From: Gnetum montanum
Taxonomy: Eukaryota > Streptophyta > Gnetopsida > Gnetales > Gnetaceae
Reading direction: 5' to 3'
NCBI GenBank assembly: GCA_015680685.1
Contig: MNCI01002312.1
Location: 213,305-277,304, forward strand
DNA: 64,000 nucleotides
The notes below the pieces were generated by a model that worked only from the letters and a program-made list of their open reading frames with translations, made no database searches and was not told the origin of the DNA. Positions 1 to 12,509 of this stretch are shown one piece after another; position 1 is the stretch's first letter, and every line of letters begins with the position of its first letter. The position numbers and the translations under genes are program-made.

Positions 1-124
1 TCATTGACTTGTTACCATTCCATGTTCTACTAATAGGAAGTCAAATGAAGTCTTTGCATGGTGTGGTTTCCATCCAAAAAAAAAAACACATGATGGAAAT
101 TAAAAGCAGACCCCTTAAACAAAT
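1..124. other. Unassigned flank
   Basis: I see no coding or repeat feature I can name here. There is a run of 11 A near 77-87. The following 225 bases match an LTR, so this may be more of that LTR or older flanking DNA. Confidence 0.3.
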
Positions 125-349
125 AAACAAGCTAAAATACCATAATATTTTGGCCCTCAACATTGCAACTATAAATATGGCTAAGTGTCAAAATGGTGGT
201 ACTTTGCCCATATTTTTCCAAGTGTTGAGTGTAGTCACCTCCAATTGCCAGATTTGCAAAAATTTTCTAAGTGTTAGAATGATGGCACTTTTGCAGATTA
301 ACATATCACATTATTACGCTACATAGCGTAGCACAATGTAGCACCCTAT
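125..349 (+). mobile_element. Truncated LTR fragment (subtype of the 10452-11732 LTR)
   Basis: This stretch aligns by eye with about 10458-10672, the beginning of the LTR at 10452. Both share 'aaatatggctaagtgtcaaaa', 'ttgcagattaacat' and 'agcaccctatt'. It stops exactly where another LTR beginning TGAAACACCCC starts at 350. It is best read as a 5' LTR interrupted by the next element; the rest of this LTR is missing downstream. Confidence 0.6.
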
Positions 350-2022
350 TGAAACACCCCAAATTTCAAGGACATCCTTGCTTCACCAGGTCTTCAAAAT
401 TCAGGCAGCATTAAGTCACTTTAGCAAGAAGTGGATGTTTTAAGTTTAGGCTATACAGTTTGGCAAATTTTCTAGCTAGGTAATCCATCCAGCTAATAGC
501 CCACTTAGAAATGATGTGGAGAGTTGACGACGGTGCTCAAAATGCACAAAATAGTTTGGCAGGTTTTCTAAGTCAACGAGTTCTCTACACTACGCCATGC
601 TATATAACGTAGCAAGCTTCAGGAGATAGTTGTTCAAATAGTCAACTGTAAATTGTTACAAGACGAGATGCTATGCTACACAGCGTAGCATAGCATAGCA
701 AGAGAAAGATAGGAAGGCTTGGCTTACATGGTGATTTCCGATCGCACTGAGTTAGCACCTCTGGCCTTTGAAAATAGTTGCTTCACTCGACTCCAAGTTC
801 TTCAGCAATGGCTCCTTCACCAGAAAGTGGAAAACTTAGCAAAAAGTAGGCCATGTCGGTTGCTACACTACGTAGTGTAGCACAGTGTAGAAACTCTATG
901 GGAATAATGAAAGGCATCTCAAAGGGCAGGATTAGCAAGTCTGCAACTTTTGCAGTGCAAAAAGTGAAGTTTTCAGATTATCGACATTTTTGCAACTAAG
1001 GCCAGCTGCTACGCCATGCTATGCTACGTAGCGTAGCATAGCATAGAAAACATGTAATAAACATTCAATGTGCTTCAAAGGTCTCGAACACATGCAGCAG
1101 GATGTAACGCAAGTTTTTGCTTCGAACTGATGGCTACGATACGCCCATGTGCTACGCTACAAAGCATAGCATGGCATAGCAAAAAATTATGCCACATCAA
1201 TGTACTTCACCTAATTGCACCATTGGCACACATCTCCAAGCTTTGATGACACAATTACAGCATGGTAGGTTCGCAATTACAGCATGGTAGGCTCGTCCAA
1301 TGGACATGCATGCCCATGCAGCATAGACAAGTCAACATAGACCCAAGACACGTGGTGTCCAACCCGCATCTTTCACATGCCCTTGGTCTGATAAATACCC
1401 CAATGAGCAATGCTTGAAGGGGGTTATTTTGGTGGACAATTCAGTCACTTGGTAATTTTATTAGCTGGCAAGTTAGCATTGCATTCTTGAGCATTGTAAA
1501 CATCTTTTTTGACATTGTAAATAGTTGACACTCTCATTTGGCATTTTCTTCTAATATTTCTTGCTATCCTCATAGCATTCTGCATTGTTAACCCCTGAGT
1601 CCATGTTCAAGCATACAACTATCTTGCTCTAAACATCCTAGTTATTCTTGGGATCCCTATGCCCCTTAGCGCTATGCAACCAATTGTATCCACCTTGACA
1701 AAGAGAAGTCACATTCTTGAAGCGGTGCATCTTTCTAATTGTATTTTAGTTTTTTTTCTTGCTTATCATTGCAATTTTACATTATTTTTTGTCTCTTTTG
1801 CATTTAAAGTTATCATTTTATGCTAGAAATCTTATTTTTGAATTATCTATTTACGAAAGGTTATAATAACACCGACTAAGTCCCTGTCTGATCGACCAGA
1901 CTATTCAGGGTGCCCCAGTTTCATTTTATTTAGCATGACCCTCGTGCAGATCTGAGGTTAAGACTATCATCAACCTATAACCTCTTGGCATTTTCTAGTC
2001 ACCAACGTTTTCGGTCGTTATA
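350..2022 (+). mobile_element. Element A 5' LTR (B-type)
   Basis: The LTR starts TGAAACACCCC and ends 'cggtcgttata', followed at once by a primer-binding-site-like sequence. The length is about 1.67 kb. The order of landmarks matches the two LTRs of element B at 29292 and 45659: the start, the palindromic GCTACG/CGTAGC clusters near 670-700, 860-890, 1010-1046 and 1150-1175, a TATA-like 'tgataaatacccc' at 1389, and the 'aagtccctgtctgatcgacc' block near 1880. It is unlike the LTR at the other end of this element (10452-11732). Confidence 0.75.
1389..1397 (+). promoter_or_regulatory. LTR TATA-like box (A 5' LTR)
   Basis: The sequence 'tgataaata' precedes 'ccccaatgagcaatgc'. In both B LTRs the same context reads 'ccctataaat(g/a)ccccaatgagca', so this is the decayed core promoter of the LTR. 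Confidence 0.5.
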
Positions 2023-2028
2023 GTTTTT

Positions 2029-2047
2029 TGGCACTAGAAGAAGGGCC
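2029..2047 (+). promoter_or_regulatory. Primer binding site, element A
   Basis: The sequence is 'tggcactagaagaagggcc', six bases after the LTR end. The equivalents in B (30883) and C (17528) read tggtgctagaag(a/g)agggcc or agaacc. The position and TGG start are those of a tRNA-primed minus-strand start. Tat/Ogre-type elements often use tRNA-Arg, but I have not matched a tRNA here. Confidence 0.6.
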
Positions 2048-2067
2048 TTTGGTAACTTTCCCATGTT

Positions 2068-2380
2068 TTACGGTAGTCCTGCGAGTGTTCTGCACCCTGA
2101 TACACATTAGCGTAAATGCAACACCCTTTTGTGGTTGTTTACGCATCGTGTGGTGTAGATCAGTTTATTTGACGGTTCCTCCAAAATCTAGCAGGACATA
2201 AAGCCTTCGATGTCTAGTTAACTTGTTTGTTTTACAGTAATCTTGCACATGTTCTATACCCTATCATGCACTACCGTAAATGCGACATCCTTTTGTGGTT
2301 GTTTACATATCGTTTGGTACAGATTGGTCACCTTGACAGTTCTTTTGGAACCCTGCAGGACATAAAGCCTTAGATTATCG
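2068..2380 (+). repeat. Leader tandem repeat, two units of about 164 bp
   Basis: Two units begin at about 2071 ('cggtagtcctgcgagtgttc') and 2235 ('cagtaatcttgcacatgttc'). Each then has '(c)taccctgatacac/tatcatgcac', 'gtaaatgc(a/g)aca', 'gtggttgttta' and ends near 'gcaggacataaagcc'. The same unit is repeated about four times in the leader of element B. Confidence 0.7.
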
Positions 2381-2428
2381 CTAGATTTTCTTGTTTCTAT
2401 TGTTTACAATCCTTTTGGGTTCATAACA

Positions 2429-5400
2429 ATGGCTGTCACAACTACCGCTATTACTACTGCTAACTTTGAGGTTCCTCTCATGGTCCAACGCACCACAAGT
2501 GCTGAGTGACTACCCAGCCCAGGGCTGGGGCCATGCCAGTCTCACAGGATCCAAAACCGAGGACCCGAAGGCTTGGCTAAACAACATGAACAATACAACT
2601 TCCTCTACACTAAGGTGTAGGTAAACCTACCCCTAGATGCACAAGAGTTTGAAGAGAAGCATAGCTTCGAGTTCACCTATTGCAACAGGAAAGAATTTAT
2701 TCCTAATCCTAATGCTTTCATCCCTTTGACACAAGCGCAAGAATGGCTTTTAGATCAGTTAATATGTCTATCTAAGCCTGGTGAGGCTCAAGATGTAGCT
2801 TCTCATCATGATGAGGTCTTCCAAGATGGATATAAGGAACTAGATTCTCAATCTGATGGGGGAGGTCAAGCCAACCCCATCACTGTCCCTCCTACCCAGT
2901 CCTTCTAGATCAATTTGTTGACTATTGTCGCTCCCTTCAGGATCACAGCCACACCACTCCAGCCTACGATCCCACCTATCATGGGTAGTCATACCATGCC
3001 CGTGGCATACCAAAATGGCCACACCCCTATTTCAACCTCAATCGCCATTCCTCCACAAGTTATTCATCAATCCCTTTTTGCTTCACAACATGCACCAATT
3101 ATGGCTACCCTGCTACATGTTCATACCATACCTACTTCATAGTCATACGCAACTGTTGTTTCCATTCCTACATTCACATCTGTCCCACCAACCGTGGCAG
3201 GCCCAGGCCCATCCACATGGTTGACCCCATTCACTTCTTCACCTGTTCCACAACCATTGCAGATGTCCAATTATGTTCGTCCTCAGGCCTACCAAACCCT
3301 CCAAATAGTACAACACAACACGGGGCTATGTTCTATTCCACCAGTGAAACAAGTGGTCTACCCGACAGCCCAACCCACGGTTTCTACTCCAACAACACCA
3401 CCTACTGGGTGGTGGACAATGCAAGAAACACTGTTCATAGGGGCCATCCCAATGGTACCACTGATGCGTCACATTTCCATCCCCTCCATTCCACAGATGA
3501 GAGTTGCTTTAGTAGTTCCCCAGCAGTCCACATCGTCGTAGAGTTTGGATCAAGCTTTCCAACTCATCCAGACCCTTACTGAGAAAATAAAACACCTCAA
3601 AGCTATCGGGTCTGACACGGTACAAGTCATGGACTTTTACCAGGATGATCCCATTAGCCCTACCATCCTTGCACTAACGTTACCCCCAAGGATGTCCCTC
3701 TCACACTTCACAAAGTAGAATGGGGAGGGGGATCCCAACACACATCTTATTACGTTTAGGTTTGAGTCTCTCCTATTGTAACAATGGTCACATATAATTA
3801 TTCATGTCTTTGCTATGTCCCTAGCCGATAAGGCCTTGGATTGGTACCGCATGCTGCCACGCTCATCTATTTCAACTCTAGAGGAGCTTCTGACCTAGTT
3901 TGTGACACATTTCAAGTATAACTTGAAGCTGGAAATCACGCTGGATCAGTTGATGAGTGTGAAGCAGGATCCTCTAGAGCTGGTCCAAAAGTTCATCTAG
4001 TGTTGGAGCACAACCTTTAATGAAATTCGTGAGCCCATCGCAGAGGCCCACTTGCTGGTCATTTTTAAGGGTGTAGTGAGACTTTATCAAGTCTAAACTG
4101 TACTACCTTGCTCCTTGCAATCTTAGTCAAGCCTTCACTCAAACTAAGAGTATACAAGATGCAGCCGAGGCAAGTAAAGATCCAGCCTACATCTCCTACA
4201 AGAACACCTTCACAAAGAAGGACAAGGGTAAGGCCCCAACAACCACAATGGCCACTATGACAACTGAGGCGAAGCCCAAACCTAACAACAATGGTAACAA
4301 GAACAACATGAAACTGGCCGTACCCGCAGCTAACCCTGCGCCCAAGTAGGGTTACGCATCACAACCTGCCATACCTACACCCAAGACATCGGCGCAACCT
4401 AAACCTAACTTTGAACGTAAAGATTGCTCAAAGTATACCCTGATACCTATCAAACCTTCAGAACTTTTGAAGTAGCTACTAATAGCAAGGCACATCCAAC
4501 ACAAGAAGATGTCAGAAGAGGGAATCAAGAGACACAACGATACTATGAGCTCCTTAGGAACCCCTCTTTGGCCTTGCCTAATGAGCCTCCAATTCCTAAT
4601 GGCTTCAAGCTAGATCGGTTTTGTCACTACCACCAATAGTGTGTTTACAACACAAATTACTGTCTAGCGTTGCAAGATGACATCCAAAGGTTGATTGATT
4701 AGGGGAAATTGGTGTTGGATGAGAGCAACCCAGTACGTCCTGAAAATAAATCTTTACATGTGTACATGGATCCCCTTAACACCAACAATGATGGTTATGT
4801 TGTCAACACCATCGACATTGACAACGATCCTAGGCTACCCCAACAACCATTTGTGATATGTGTGCCTCAACGTAACACACAAGCACCATGAGTGCTTGGT
4901 CAAGGCTCGCAGTAACCGTTTGTCCTGAGAGTCCCTTCATGGGCATCCACACCCATGCCACCTATTAGCAAAACCATGCCGCCCCACCCATTAACACCAT
5001 TAGCTTCGTTTATCATTAGCGGGCCAATGCCTTCAATAGCCCCCTCCTTGCATAAGACAACTAAACAACCTTCTCATCCTAAAAAATAAGAAGTGCTTTT
5101 CGTAGGTGAGACATCGAAGGGAAGTACTACCCCAGGTGTCTCCAAGCCTACATCTTCACCCCCTGCATTTGTTCCTTCATCACCAAAGATGAACATTACC
5201 ACAACCACATAGTTAGCGTCACCCTACCCAAAAGGGTCTGAACCTAGATCCAAAACTTCCCCTCCTTGGGAAATTCATCCTCTGGGACGAATACAATAAG
5301 AGAAAGGTGGTAAATAGGGGGGTGGGCAGGACCTCTTTGATGCCCTCACTCAGGTCAAACAAGCTTTAGAAAAAAACACTACATTGAGCTTGTACAAACT

Positions 5401-6244
5401 AATCATGACATCTGTCCCACACTATGAGGCTTTGATCCGCATGTTGAAAGTGATTCCGGTCAATGAAGACATGCTAGTGGAAGAGGAAGCGATCCACTTG
5501 GTCATGCTTCCCTCTGCACCTACAGAGCCAGAGCCATTCCAACTAACTTTATATGAAAGTTCTATTAGGGAAGATCCCAAAAGGGGTTAGGTGACTACAA
5601 CACCCCTATTCATCACAATTCGGGTTATCCAACACCAGATCCGAAGGGTACACTTCGATGATGGGGTCACCACCAACGTCATCCCTTTCCTTATTATGGA
5701 TAAGTTGAGCCTAGTCGACTAGATCAAACCCACAATGACATCATGCCTAAGGTCATTCAATGGGGCATGGGTCATGGTGAAGGGCATAGCCCACATAGAC
5801 TTTATGGCAGGGGACCAGTTCCCCACGAATGCAACATTCATTGTGGTTAAGGAAATGCCTGGGATTAACCTACTCATGGGGAGATCATGGTTAGTGAAGC
5901 TTAGGGATGTCTCCTCACCTATACACTAGGAGATCCATCTGCCTTACATAGGTAGGGAGGTGGTGATCCATGGTGACGAGGTAGCAATGCAAGCAATCTA
6001 GAACGTAGACATGGAACAGGGCTCAGAGGTTGTAACCTCTGAGAATGAAGCGCCTATCGCAGCATACACTGACCATTCGGCAAAGGAATCAACTCAGTAA
6101 TCCAGTTCCCAAAACAAAAGCGCATGGGCTAATTTACCCTTCCAAGCTGGGGGCAATGATGTAGATGAAGGCCATGGCAAAGCATCTCAGCCTTATGTCT
6201 TGCTCAAACCATGATGGTTCAAGAAGCAGCTACACATAGTGTAG
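2429..6244 (+). pseudogene. gag-pro polyprotein of element A (Tat-type Ty3/gypsy), inactivated
   Basis: One frame runs from ATG 2429 to TAG 6242 (about 1270 codons). It is broken by many stops but by almost no frameshifts. The order is an N-terminal region, a Pro/Thr-rich linker (about 2900-3540), the retrotransposon gag domain (about 3550-4130, with 'ALDWYRMLPRSSIS'), a basic stretch, and a Cx2H...C knuckle (about 4617-4665). A protease-like domain follows (about 5390-5930), with FDDG at the position of the catalytic D-T/S-G and 'LLMGRSWL' as the second conserved block. Nearly every stop is TAG or TAA where element B has CAA or CAG, for example at the 'FIQRW' motif. In an intact element this gene makes the capsid/nucleocapsid and processes it. 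No RT, RNase H or integrase follows in this copy. Confidence 0.85.
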
Positions 6245-6359
6245 CAACCCCACTGCTTCTTACACAGTTGCTCACCCTTGCAAATTTTTCATCCTTCTAT
6301 TTTGCATCTATGCTGGTTGCTAATTAACCATTTTCCAAATCATTAGTGTATCATCCTTT

Positions 6360-6770
6360 AACACGCGACGGGCCCGAAATGACCTAAAACTAGCAATGGC
6401 CCGAAATGGCCTAAAACTAGCCATGGTCCAAAATGGCTTAAAACTAGCCACGACCCAAAATGGCCTAAAACTAGCAATGGCCTGAAATGGCCTAAAACTA
6501 GCAATTGCTTGAAATGACCTAAAACTATATTATGCCACGGCTCGAAATGGCCTAAAAGTAGTGATGACCTGAAATGGCTTAAAACTAGCAAGGGCCGAAA
6601 ATGGCCTAAAACTAGCAATGGCCCGAAATTGCCTAAAACTATGTTATTCCATAGCTCAAAATGGCCTAAAACTAGTGATGGCCTGAAATGGCCTAAGACT
6701 AGCAACGGCCCGAAATGACCTAAAACTAGCAGCGGCCCGAAATGGCCTAAAACTAGCACAAAAGAGAAAA
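6360..6770 (+). repeat. Tandem array, unit 'aatggcctaaaactagcaatggcccg'
   Basis: About 15 imperfect copies of a 26-27 bp unit, centred on 'ggcctaaaactagc', start 115 bp after the gag-pro stop. Longer units containing 'ctat(a/g)ttatgccac(g)gctc' occur twice, near 6525 and 6640. Related arrays lie at the same place in B and C. The array produces an artefactual minus-strand frame of LVLGHFGP-type repeats. Confidence 0.9.
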
Positions 6771-6915
6771 AGTTTAGCATGAAATTTAGCACGTACATAA
6801 TGCGTAAGTTAGCGTAAAATCAATTCACCTCTTTATTCAAAATTTTTGCCTTTTAGATAATGTTAGCAAAATTTTTACAAAAACTCAAAAAATTTCAAAA
6901 AAAATCCCCATGTTG

Positions 6916-9900
6916 TCATGGGTTATCTTTGCCTGCATCATTTTCGTCACTTGTTTTTGCGTCATCCCCTCTTGCAGCACCTTCTCCCGCGTTGTCCTAT
7001 GCCAACCCTTCATCCCTTTCCTCTGTGGGCCCTGCACCCTCATCTAGAACCTACATTGTAGAAATGAAGTAATTAGCTAGGGAAACACACGCAAGCTACA
7101 ACAGAGCATGAACATTAATACAGTAGGAAGTAACAAGGACCTATGTCCGTCTCGAAGGGTATTCGATCTAAACCAAGCCAGAGATGATTCCAAAATTCCT
7201 CCTTCATGATGTCCATCCAATGCTTGATGCTAGGTTCATCGTCTGTAGGAGCCTTCTGCTTCTTGATGGTCATCCATCTTGGCGATCCTGGAGAAAAGAA
7301 GGCAGTTGCGTTCTATCCCGTGGGAAGATCCACTTCTAGTTTAGAAGATTCCGTAACTTTCACCTATTCTTTGAACTTTTCATAGGCCTCAAAAATTTCA
7401 ATGGCATTTACAAATTCTTTAAGGGTAAATGCCTCCACAGCAGCATTCCTATATAGTTTACGATGTGTAGAACGTTCCAGTTTATACATGTGTTTGTGGT
7501 TCTTCTGGGATTGCCCCCATTCATAAACTCTTGCACCGTAATCCTTCCAATATTGACACTTCTAGGCCAACAAGTCCATTTGCATTCACTGCTCTATTAT
7601 TTCATGGGTGTCTTTTTTGTTCTGACATACGACTGTCCAAAATCACAGGCTATGAGGAACTCGTTCCTTAATTTGAGGTCTTCTACCTCAATGCTCAGGT
7701 TGACCTTCTCTTGCTTAGCTTTTTGGACCCATTTCCATAGGTCTTCATTAATGTGCTTGTACTCCCACAAAGAGCGAGCCGAGTGTAAAGCACATTTGCT
7801 AACCTCATCGTATGCGTGATGAAACACCTTGGTTACTTCAGGTGGGAATGTAGGCACGACACCAACTTTTAGGGGCTGTGTCGAGTCCCATTTAAGTCAA
7901 TGGGCTGACATGACATAAAGAGCATATCATTCACATTAGCATAGCAAGTTAGCAAATTCAAGAATTCTAGCATAGCAACATGAGAGTGCCTAACACTACG
8001 ACTTACCCACTTCAGGATCGATCCACCTAAGGTGGCTGATCATGTCATCGATGATTCCCTGCATAAACATAAAATTATCAAGGGTCTTGGCCCATGATTC
8101 CACATGAGTTAGAGGGGGTTCTGAAACATCAACAGTGGTGCCTATCATATAATTAAACATGTCAGAAATGACCAAAATGGGCTATGATAAGGTAGAAATA
8201 TTACCGAACTCACCAGCATCCAATTGCAATCCGCCTTCTTGCTAATGCAAAAAGATGGTGACAGCCTTGGTAGAAGTCCCTGCCAAGTTTGTACATGCCT
8301 CTGCTTCATGCACTAGCACCTTTCCTTTTGAGGGACTAGCATCTTTTTAATTCAATGGAGGATTCTGCCTAATAACAAGAGCTCTTGCCGCTAAGGCAGG
8401 AGCTCCTTTCTTCTTGACCAGGGCCCTTCTCTTTGAGACTAGGGCCTCCGTGTCTTTATTTTCCATCCCCATCTTAGAATCCAACACCTCTTCATCACCT
8501 TATTTTTCTTCCTCTTCTTCCTTTAGTAGCCAAAAACATGTTTGCATTAGCTCAAAACAAGTTAGCTCAAAGTAAGTGCTATGCTATGCTACATTTTCTA
8601 GCGTAGCATAGTGCAGTAGGTGTTAACAAAGTAGGCAAAGAAATAAGCATGGGTAGAAGAGAATTACCAATGGGAATTTGTGTACTTTGTAGCTGAAGTC
8701 GTAGTTTCCTCCCCTTCTTTTCTTCAGCAAAGAGGATTTCCTCAACCAAAGAAGGCCTCTTTCGCTACAACTTACTGGCCATAGTCTCAGCTATGAGACG
8801 TTTTCCCTACTACACACTACCAGCTATAGTAGGAGGTGTCTCTTCTATGTTGTCATGGCCATGAAAGTTGCAGGCCACCTGATCCTTAGTCATCACAGAG
8901 AACAACTCCCCAATTGCTTCTAGGGGATCTTGGACTCGAGTGGTCTAGTGGATTTGGCAGATCCATGATCTAGATATCTAGTTGCGATTTCACATGACCC
9001 AGGCTGCATTCTCATGAACTACCAGAAACTCTGCGAAGCGTTGCAAGCAAGCTATGTAGAAGGTGTAATGCATGTTGAAAAGGGACTCTTGCTTCTTATG
9101 GAGCCCCACGATTTTAGCTTGCAGCCCTTTATACAGAAAATTAGCCTAGTTGTAGTAGGCTCCTTCCTCCATGACCTCACACATTACCCAGGCTTGCTCA
9201 ACCCCAAGGATCTTCCCTTGGGAAAGTAGCTGGGGGAATGCATGAGCCCGGAAGACAGGGTAAACCTCACTGGTGGGCCCTGGCTTAATCTTCTTCATGG
9301 GGAGTCCCTTCTATTCCTTGGCAATCTCCAATCACTCTTGAATGTCCTTCTTCTGAAGGCTTAGCTCCCTCTTCCTCTTTGATCCTATGAGGACACCATT
9401 GGTGGGGACACCGAAAAGATCGACAAATAGCTAGTCATTAATTTCAATGATCACCCGTACGTTGTGTATGCGCGCATGGAAGGGGTCTTCTCTACTGGAA
9501 AAAGCATCGACCAGGGAGAGCATCTCAACTATAGGGATGGTCAGGTTTGGGGCTAGGAATAGATCCATAAGCCTAGCCTTTTGGATGTTCTAGACCAAGG
9601 AGTCCGAGGCTACATTTCATATCTAGCATTGATTCGCATCTACTTCTCCATACTTGAAGTAGATGTTTGCCTCCTAGTCCCTAGCAGTTATCACCATCAC
9701 CTCCTGGGGATTTTTTGTGCCTATAGAAGTTCACACATAAGCATTTTCACAAAGGAGTTTAGCATGAAAAAACATAGAAAACCCAAATATTGCAAAGACA
9801 CTTAGGCATGTAGCACTTACTACTTAGCTTACCAGGCTTGTACGGTAACAAGAATGAAGGAAGACTAACTAGGACTTGTTCAACAGTGATTGGTTTGAAG

Positions 9901-10010
9901 GGTGCCCATCCCTCATCCAACCAACTAGACTCCTTGCATATACCTTAGGGAATGGGGTATAGGTCGGGGTAGGTGTGGTACTCACCCCCACATTGACCAA
10001 TCAATAGTAA
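6916..10010 (-). pseudogene. Antisense multi-exon gene of element A (5' truncated)
   Basis: The gene reads against the element. Apparent exons on the minus strand are about 10010-9821, 9720-8668, 8520-8214, 8141-8007, 7904-~7134 and 7076-6916. Donors include gtaagt (9820), gtaatt (8667), gtgagt (8213) and gtaagt (8006). Acceptors are tctatag, actaaag, atgatag, tgtcag and ccctag. Exons of 1053 and 135 bp match 1055 and 135 bp in B. The protein has a globular first half ('RLMDLFLA', 'HAFPQLLSQGK'), a coiled-coil region (7857-7600, beginning MPTFPPEV) and an acidic Gly/Asp-rich tail ending NDAGKDNP. In-frame stops are mostly Q-codon decay. The first exons are missing. Function is unknown; I do not recognise the family. 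It resembles the antisense extra ORFs known from some Tat elements only in position and orientation. Confidence 0.7.
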
Positions 10011-10439
10011 GTTGAACCCAAAGAAGGTTTGCCTCACAAAAAAAAGAATGGCGAAAAACACATCCCCAAGCAAATTACCAATGCTGCAGGTTCACAATTG
10101 GCCTAACCTTGGATTAACTTTCACCCTCTCATAAGCACTATGATGGGAGGTCAACATTTTAGGGGTGAATCACTTCATGCCATGGTCACTATTAGCCATG
10201 CTGAATTTGCATCTTACATCATGATCCACTATTTTCATTTCATTTCATCATTTAAATTTCATCCCCCTAGCATTTCCTATACTCCTTGTCCCTTAGCATA
10301 ACCTTATTCCCATAGCACTCTTGAGCATGGTAAAATGACATCTGATCTTGTGCAGATGAGTGATGTTGGTGACATGTTTACTATGATGTTTTTTAATTCT
10401 TTGTCGATGTCTCTCAGGCCACTCCTCCAGACGTCAACT
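10011..10439 (+). other. Element A 3' untranslated region
   Basis: No gene is seen. The region matches the 3' untranslated region of element C (28262-28690), sharing 'cttccccaagcaaat' and 'ctcataagcact'. It joins directly to the truncated antisense gene, so RT to integrase and the second array have been lost or were never present. Confidence 0.6.
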
Positions 10440-10451
10440 AAGAGGGACCAT
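10440..10451 (+). promoter_or_regulatory. Polypurine tract, element A
   Basis: 'aagagggaccat' lies directly before the 3' LTR start TGAAACACC. Equivalent tracts are 'acaaagaggggccag' in C (28691) and 'gacaaagaggggtcaa' in B (45643). Confidence 0.65.
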
Positions 10452-11732
10452 TGAAACACCACAAGATTTTGGATCTCAGCATCATGACTACAAATATGGC
10501 TAAGTGTCAAAACAGTGGCACTTTGCCAATATTTTTCCAAGTTTTGAGTGTAGTTAGCTCCAACTACTAGATTTGGAAAATTTTCCTAAGTGTTAGAATG
10601 CTAGCACTTTTTGCAGATTAACATGTCATGCTATTACGTTGTATAGCATAGCACCCTATTATACTACATAGTGTAGCACCCTGTTACGCTATGTAGCATA
10701 GCATAGCACCCTATCACGCTATAACATAGCAATCATGTCTACTGTAGTGTAGCAACCATGTCTACTGCAGCATAGTAACCATTTTTACAACATCATATCA
10801 ACCATGTCTACTGTAGTGTAGCACCATGCCTATTTTAGCATAGAAACAATGTCTACTAGAGTGTAGGAACCTTGTCTACTATAGCATAGCACCCTATCCA
10901 ACATTGTATCCAGCATCTCGTGTTCCACACATAACATGGGATGAGCATGATCCCACCCACCAAACTGTCACATGGCACCTAATCCACATTTTGGGCTAAT
11001 CCTAGCCCTATAAATATCCCCATGCCCTAATGTTCTAGGGGAAGAGAAGAGAAGGGTTAGCTTCCATTTTTCACCAGGAAGGTAGTTGGCACCTCCATTT
11101 TGTCATTTTGGCACTTTGGCATCTTGGCACTTAGCTCCGTGGGCGAACGAGACCCAAAGCACCCTACACCAGCAGAGAGGCATAGCTACACAACATGGTA
11201 CACTATAGCCCCATTGTAGTCCTATAGAAGATTGTATGGTACACCATGGATACCAACCTAGTAGGCACAATTCAACATAGTAAGCACCAGACTTTATAGC
11301 CTGACACCATTGGGGTTGCAACTGCACTTCCACTACGCCTATTATACACTGTGTATATCTTTGTGAAATAGCTATGCTCTTTCTTTTGGGGTACTGCATC
11401 TTCTTACTTAAACTCTCTTTTTGTCTTATTATAGCATTTACTTTGCATTATCAAGTGTTTAATCATGTCTACTATCCCAGTTACATGCTTTGATATGTTT
11501 CTATCGTTGTGCATCCCATGTTTTCTTTCATTTCAAACCTTGCGTGTTACATTTCAAAGTTACTACTCGAAAAATGTTACTTGACACCTTGTAAGTCCCT
11601 GTCTGATCGACCTGACCATTTACGGAACCCCATTTCCATTTTCTCTAGCATAGCCCTTGCATGAATCTAGGGTTAGGCTATACACCCGGTAACCTCTCGG
11701 TGTTCCAACCATCGATGTTTTCAACCGTTACA
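10452..11732 (+). mobile_element. 3' LTR of the mosaic element A (different subtype)
   Basis: The LTR starts TGAAACACCAC after a polypurine tract and ends 'caaccgttaca', about 1.28 kb. It contains a ladder of 'catagcaccctatt'/'gtctactgtagtgtagcaacc' motifs (about 10630-10890), a TATA box at 11009 and the shared 'aagtccctgtctgatcgacc' block near 11590. Its start matches 125-349, not the 350-2022 LTR, so the two ends of this element do not pair. Confidence 0.75.
11009..11016 (+). promoter_or_regulatory. LTR TATA box
   Basis: 'tataaata' within 'tagccctataaatatccccatgccc', the same context as in the B and C LTRs. Confidence 0.55.
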
Positions 11733-12509
11733 CAAGCTACAAGCACTAGTTATGGGACTTGAAAGGCATGTTACCCATGCTTAAAGGTTCCCTCTAACTA
11801 AGGCCCTATCCCACTTCCTACTTTTCTTTTCTTTTCTTTATGGAATGGTGGTTGTTTTGTGGGATTACTCTTTTGTCTTGAGAGGGTGGATTGATCTTGG
11901 AATGGCGATGCAAAGTCACTAAAAGGGATTAGTTTGATTCTAAACTAAGGATGAATCTTCTTTAGTCATTTTAAACATGAACTCCACAAGGGACTTCTTA
12001 AGACCTTAGTTTGGAATTCCATTTCACCTTCTCCATTATCCATTTATGCTAACCATAACTCACCTTATTGCTGGTATCCATGTTCTTGATTCTATGTCTT
12101 GGTATGATGTATTTGAATTGTTAGGTAGAATCTTTTGGATTTTGATTCTTAATTTTCATTAACCATTATTCACCTATGGGGCCCCTGGACTCCTTAGGTT
12201 GAGGTTATGCAAGGGAAACAAGGGCATGTGCCTACTATGATGAGGACCCACTTCAATATCTCTTGGTCAGGTTCGTTAAGTACCTTATCCTTAGGCATTC
12301 TTGCAATTAGAATCTTTCATACACCCATCTATTGCATCACACCATGTGTTCCTTTATAAATTTTGTTCATTAAAACACATTCTCCATTAATTTTTTCAAT
12401 TTTTGATCTTTCAAAGACCTTATTCAAAGACCTAGGATTTCATGGACCCCAATTTCATTGAAAAATTCATTATATTTATTGATATATTCAAAATTCAAAA
12501 TTTTTGGCT
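11733..12509. other. AT-rich noncoding stretch
   Basis: No reading frame, array or LTR boundary could be supported. A T/C-rich 'cttttcttttctttt' run lies near 11822. It may be remnant element DNA upstream of unit F. Confidence 0.3.

Noticed and set aside
9-326. 105-codon plus-strand frame
   Set aside because: It lies in an LTR fragment and is not conserved at 10452.
6360-6770. CRISPR-like regular repeats
   Set aside because: Repeats are degenerate and directly tandem with no unique spacers, and the setting is a plant retrotransposon.
6358-6798. 146-codon minus-strand frame of LVLGHFGP repeats
   Set aside because: It is the translation of the tandem array; the unit is close to a multiple of three, so it stays open by chance.
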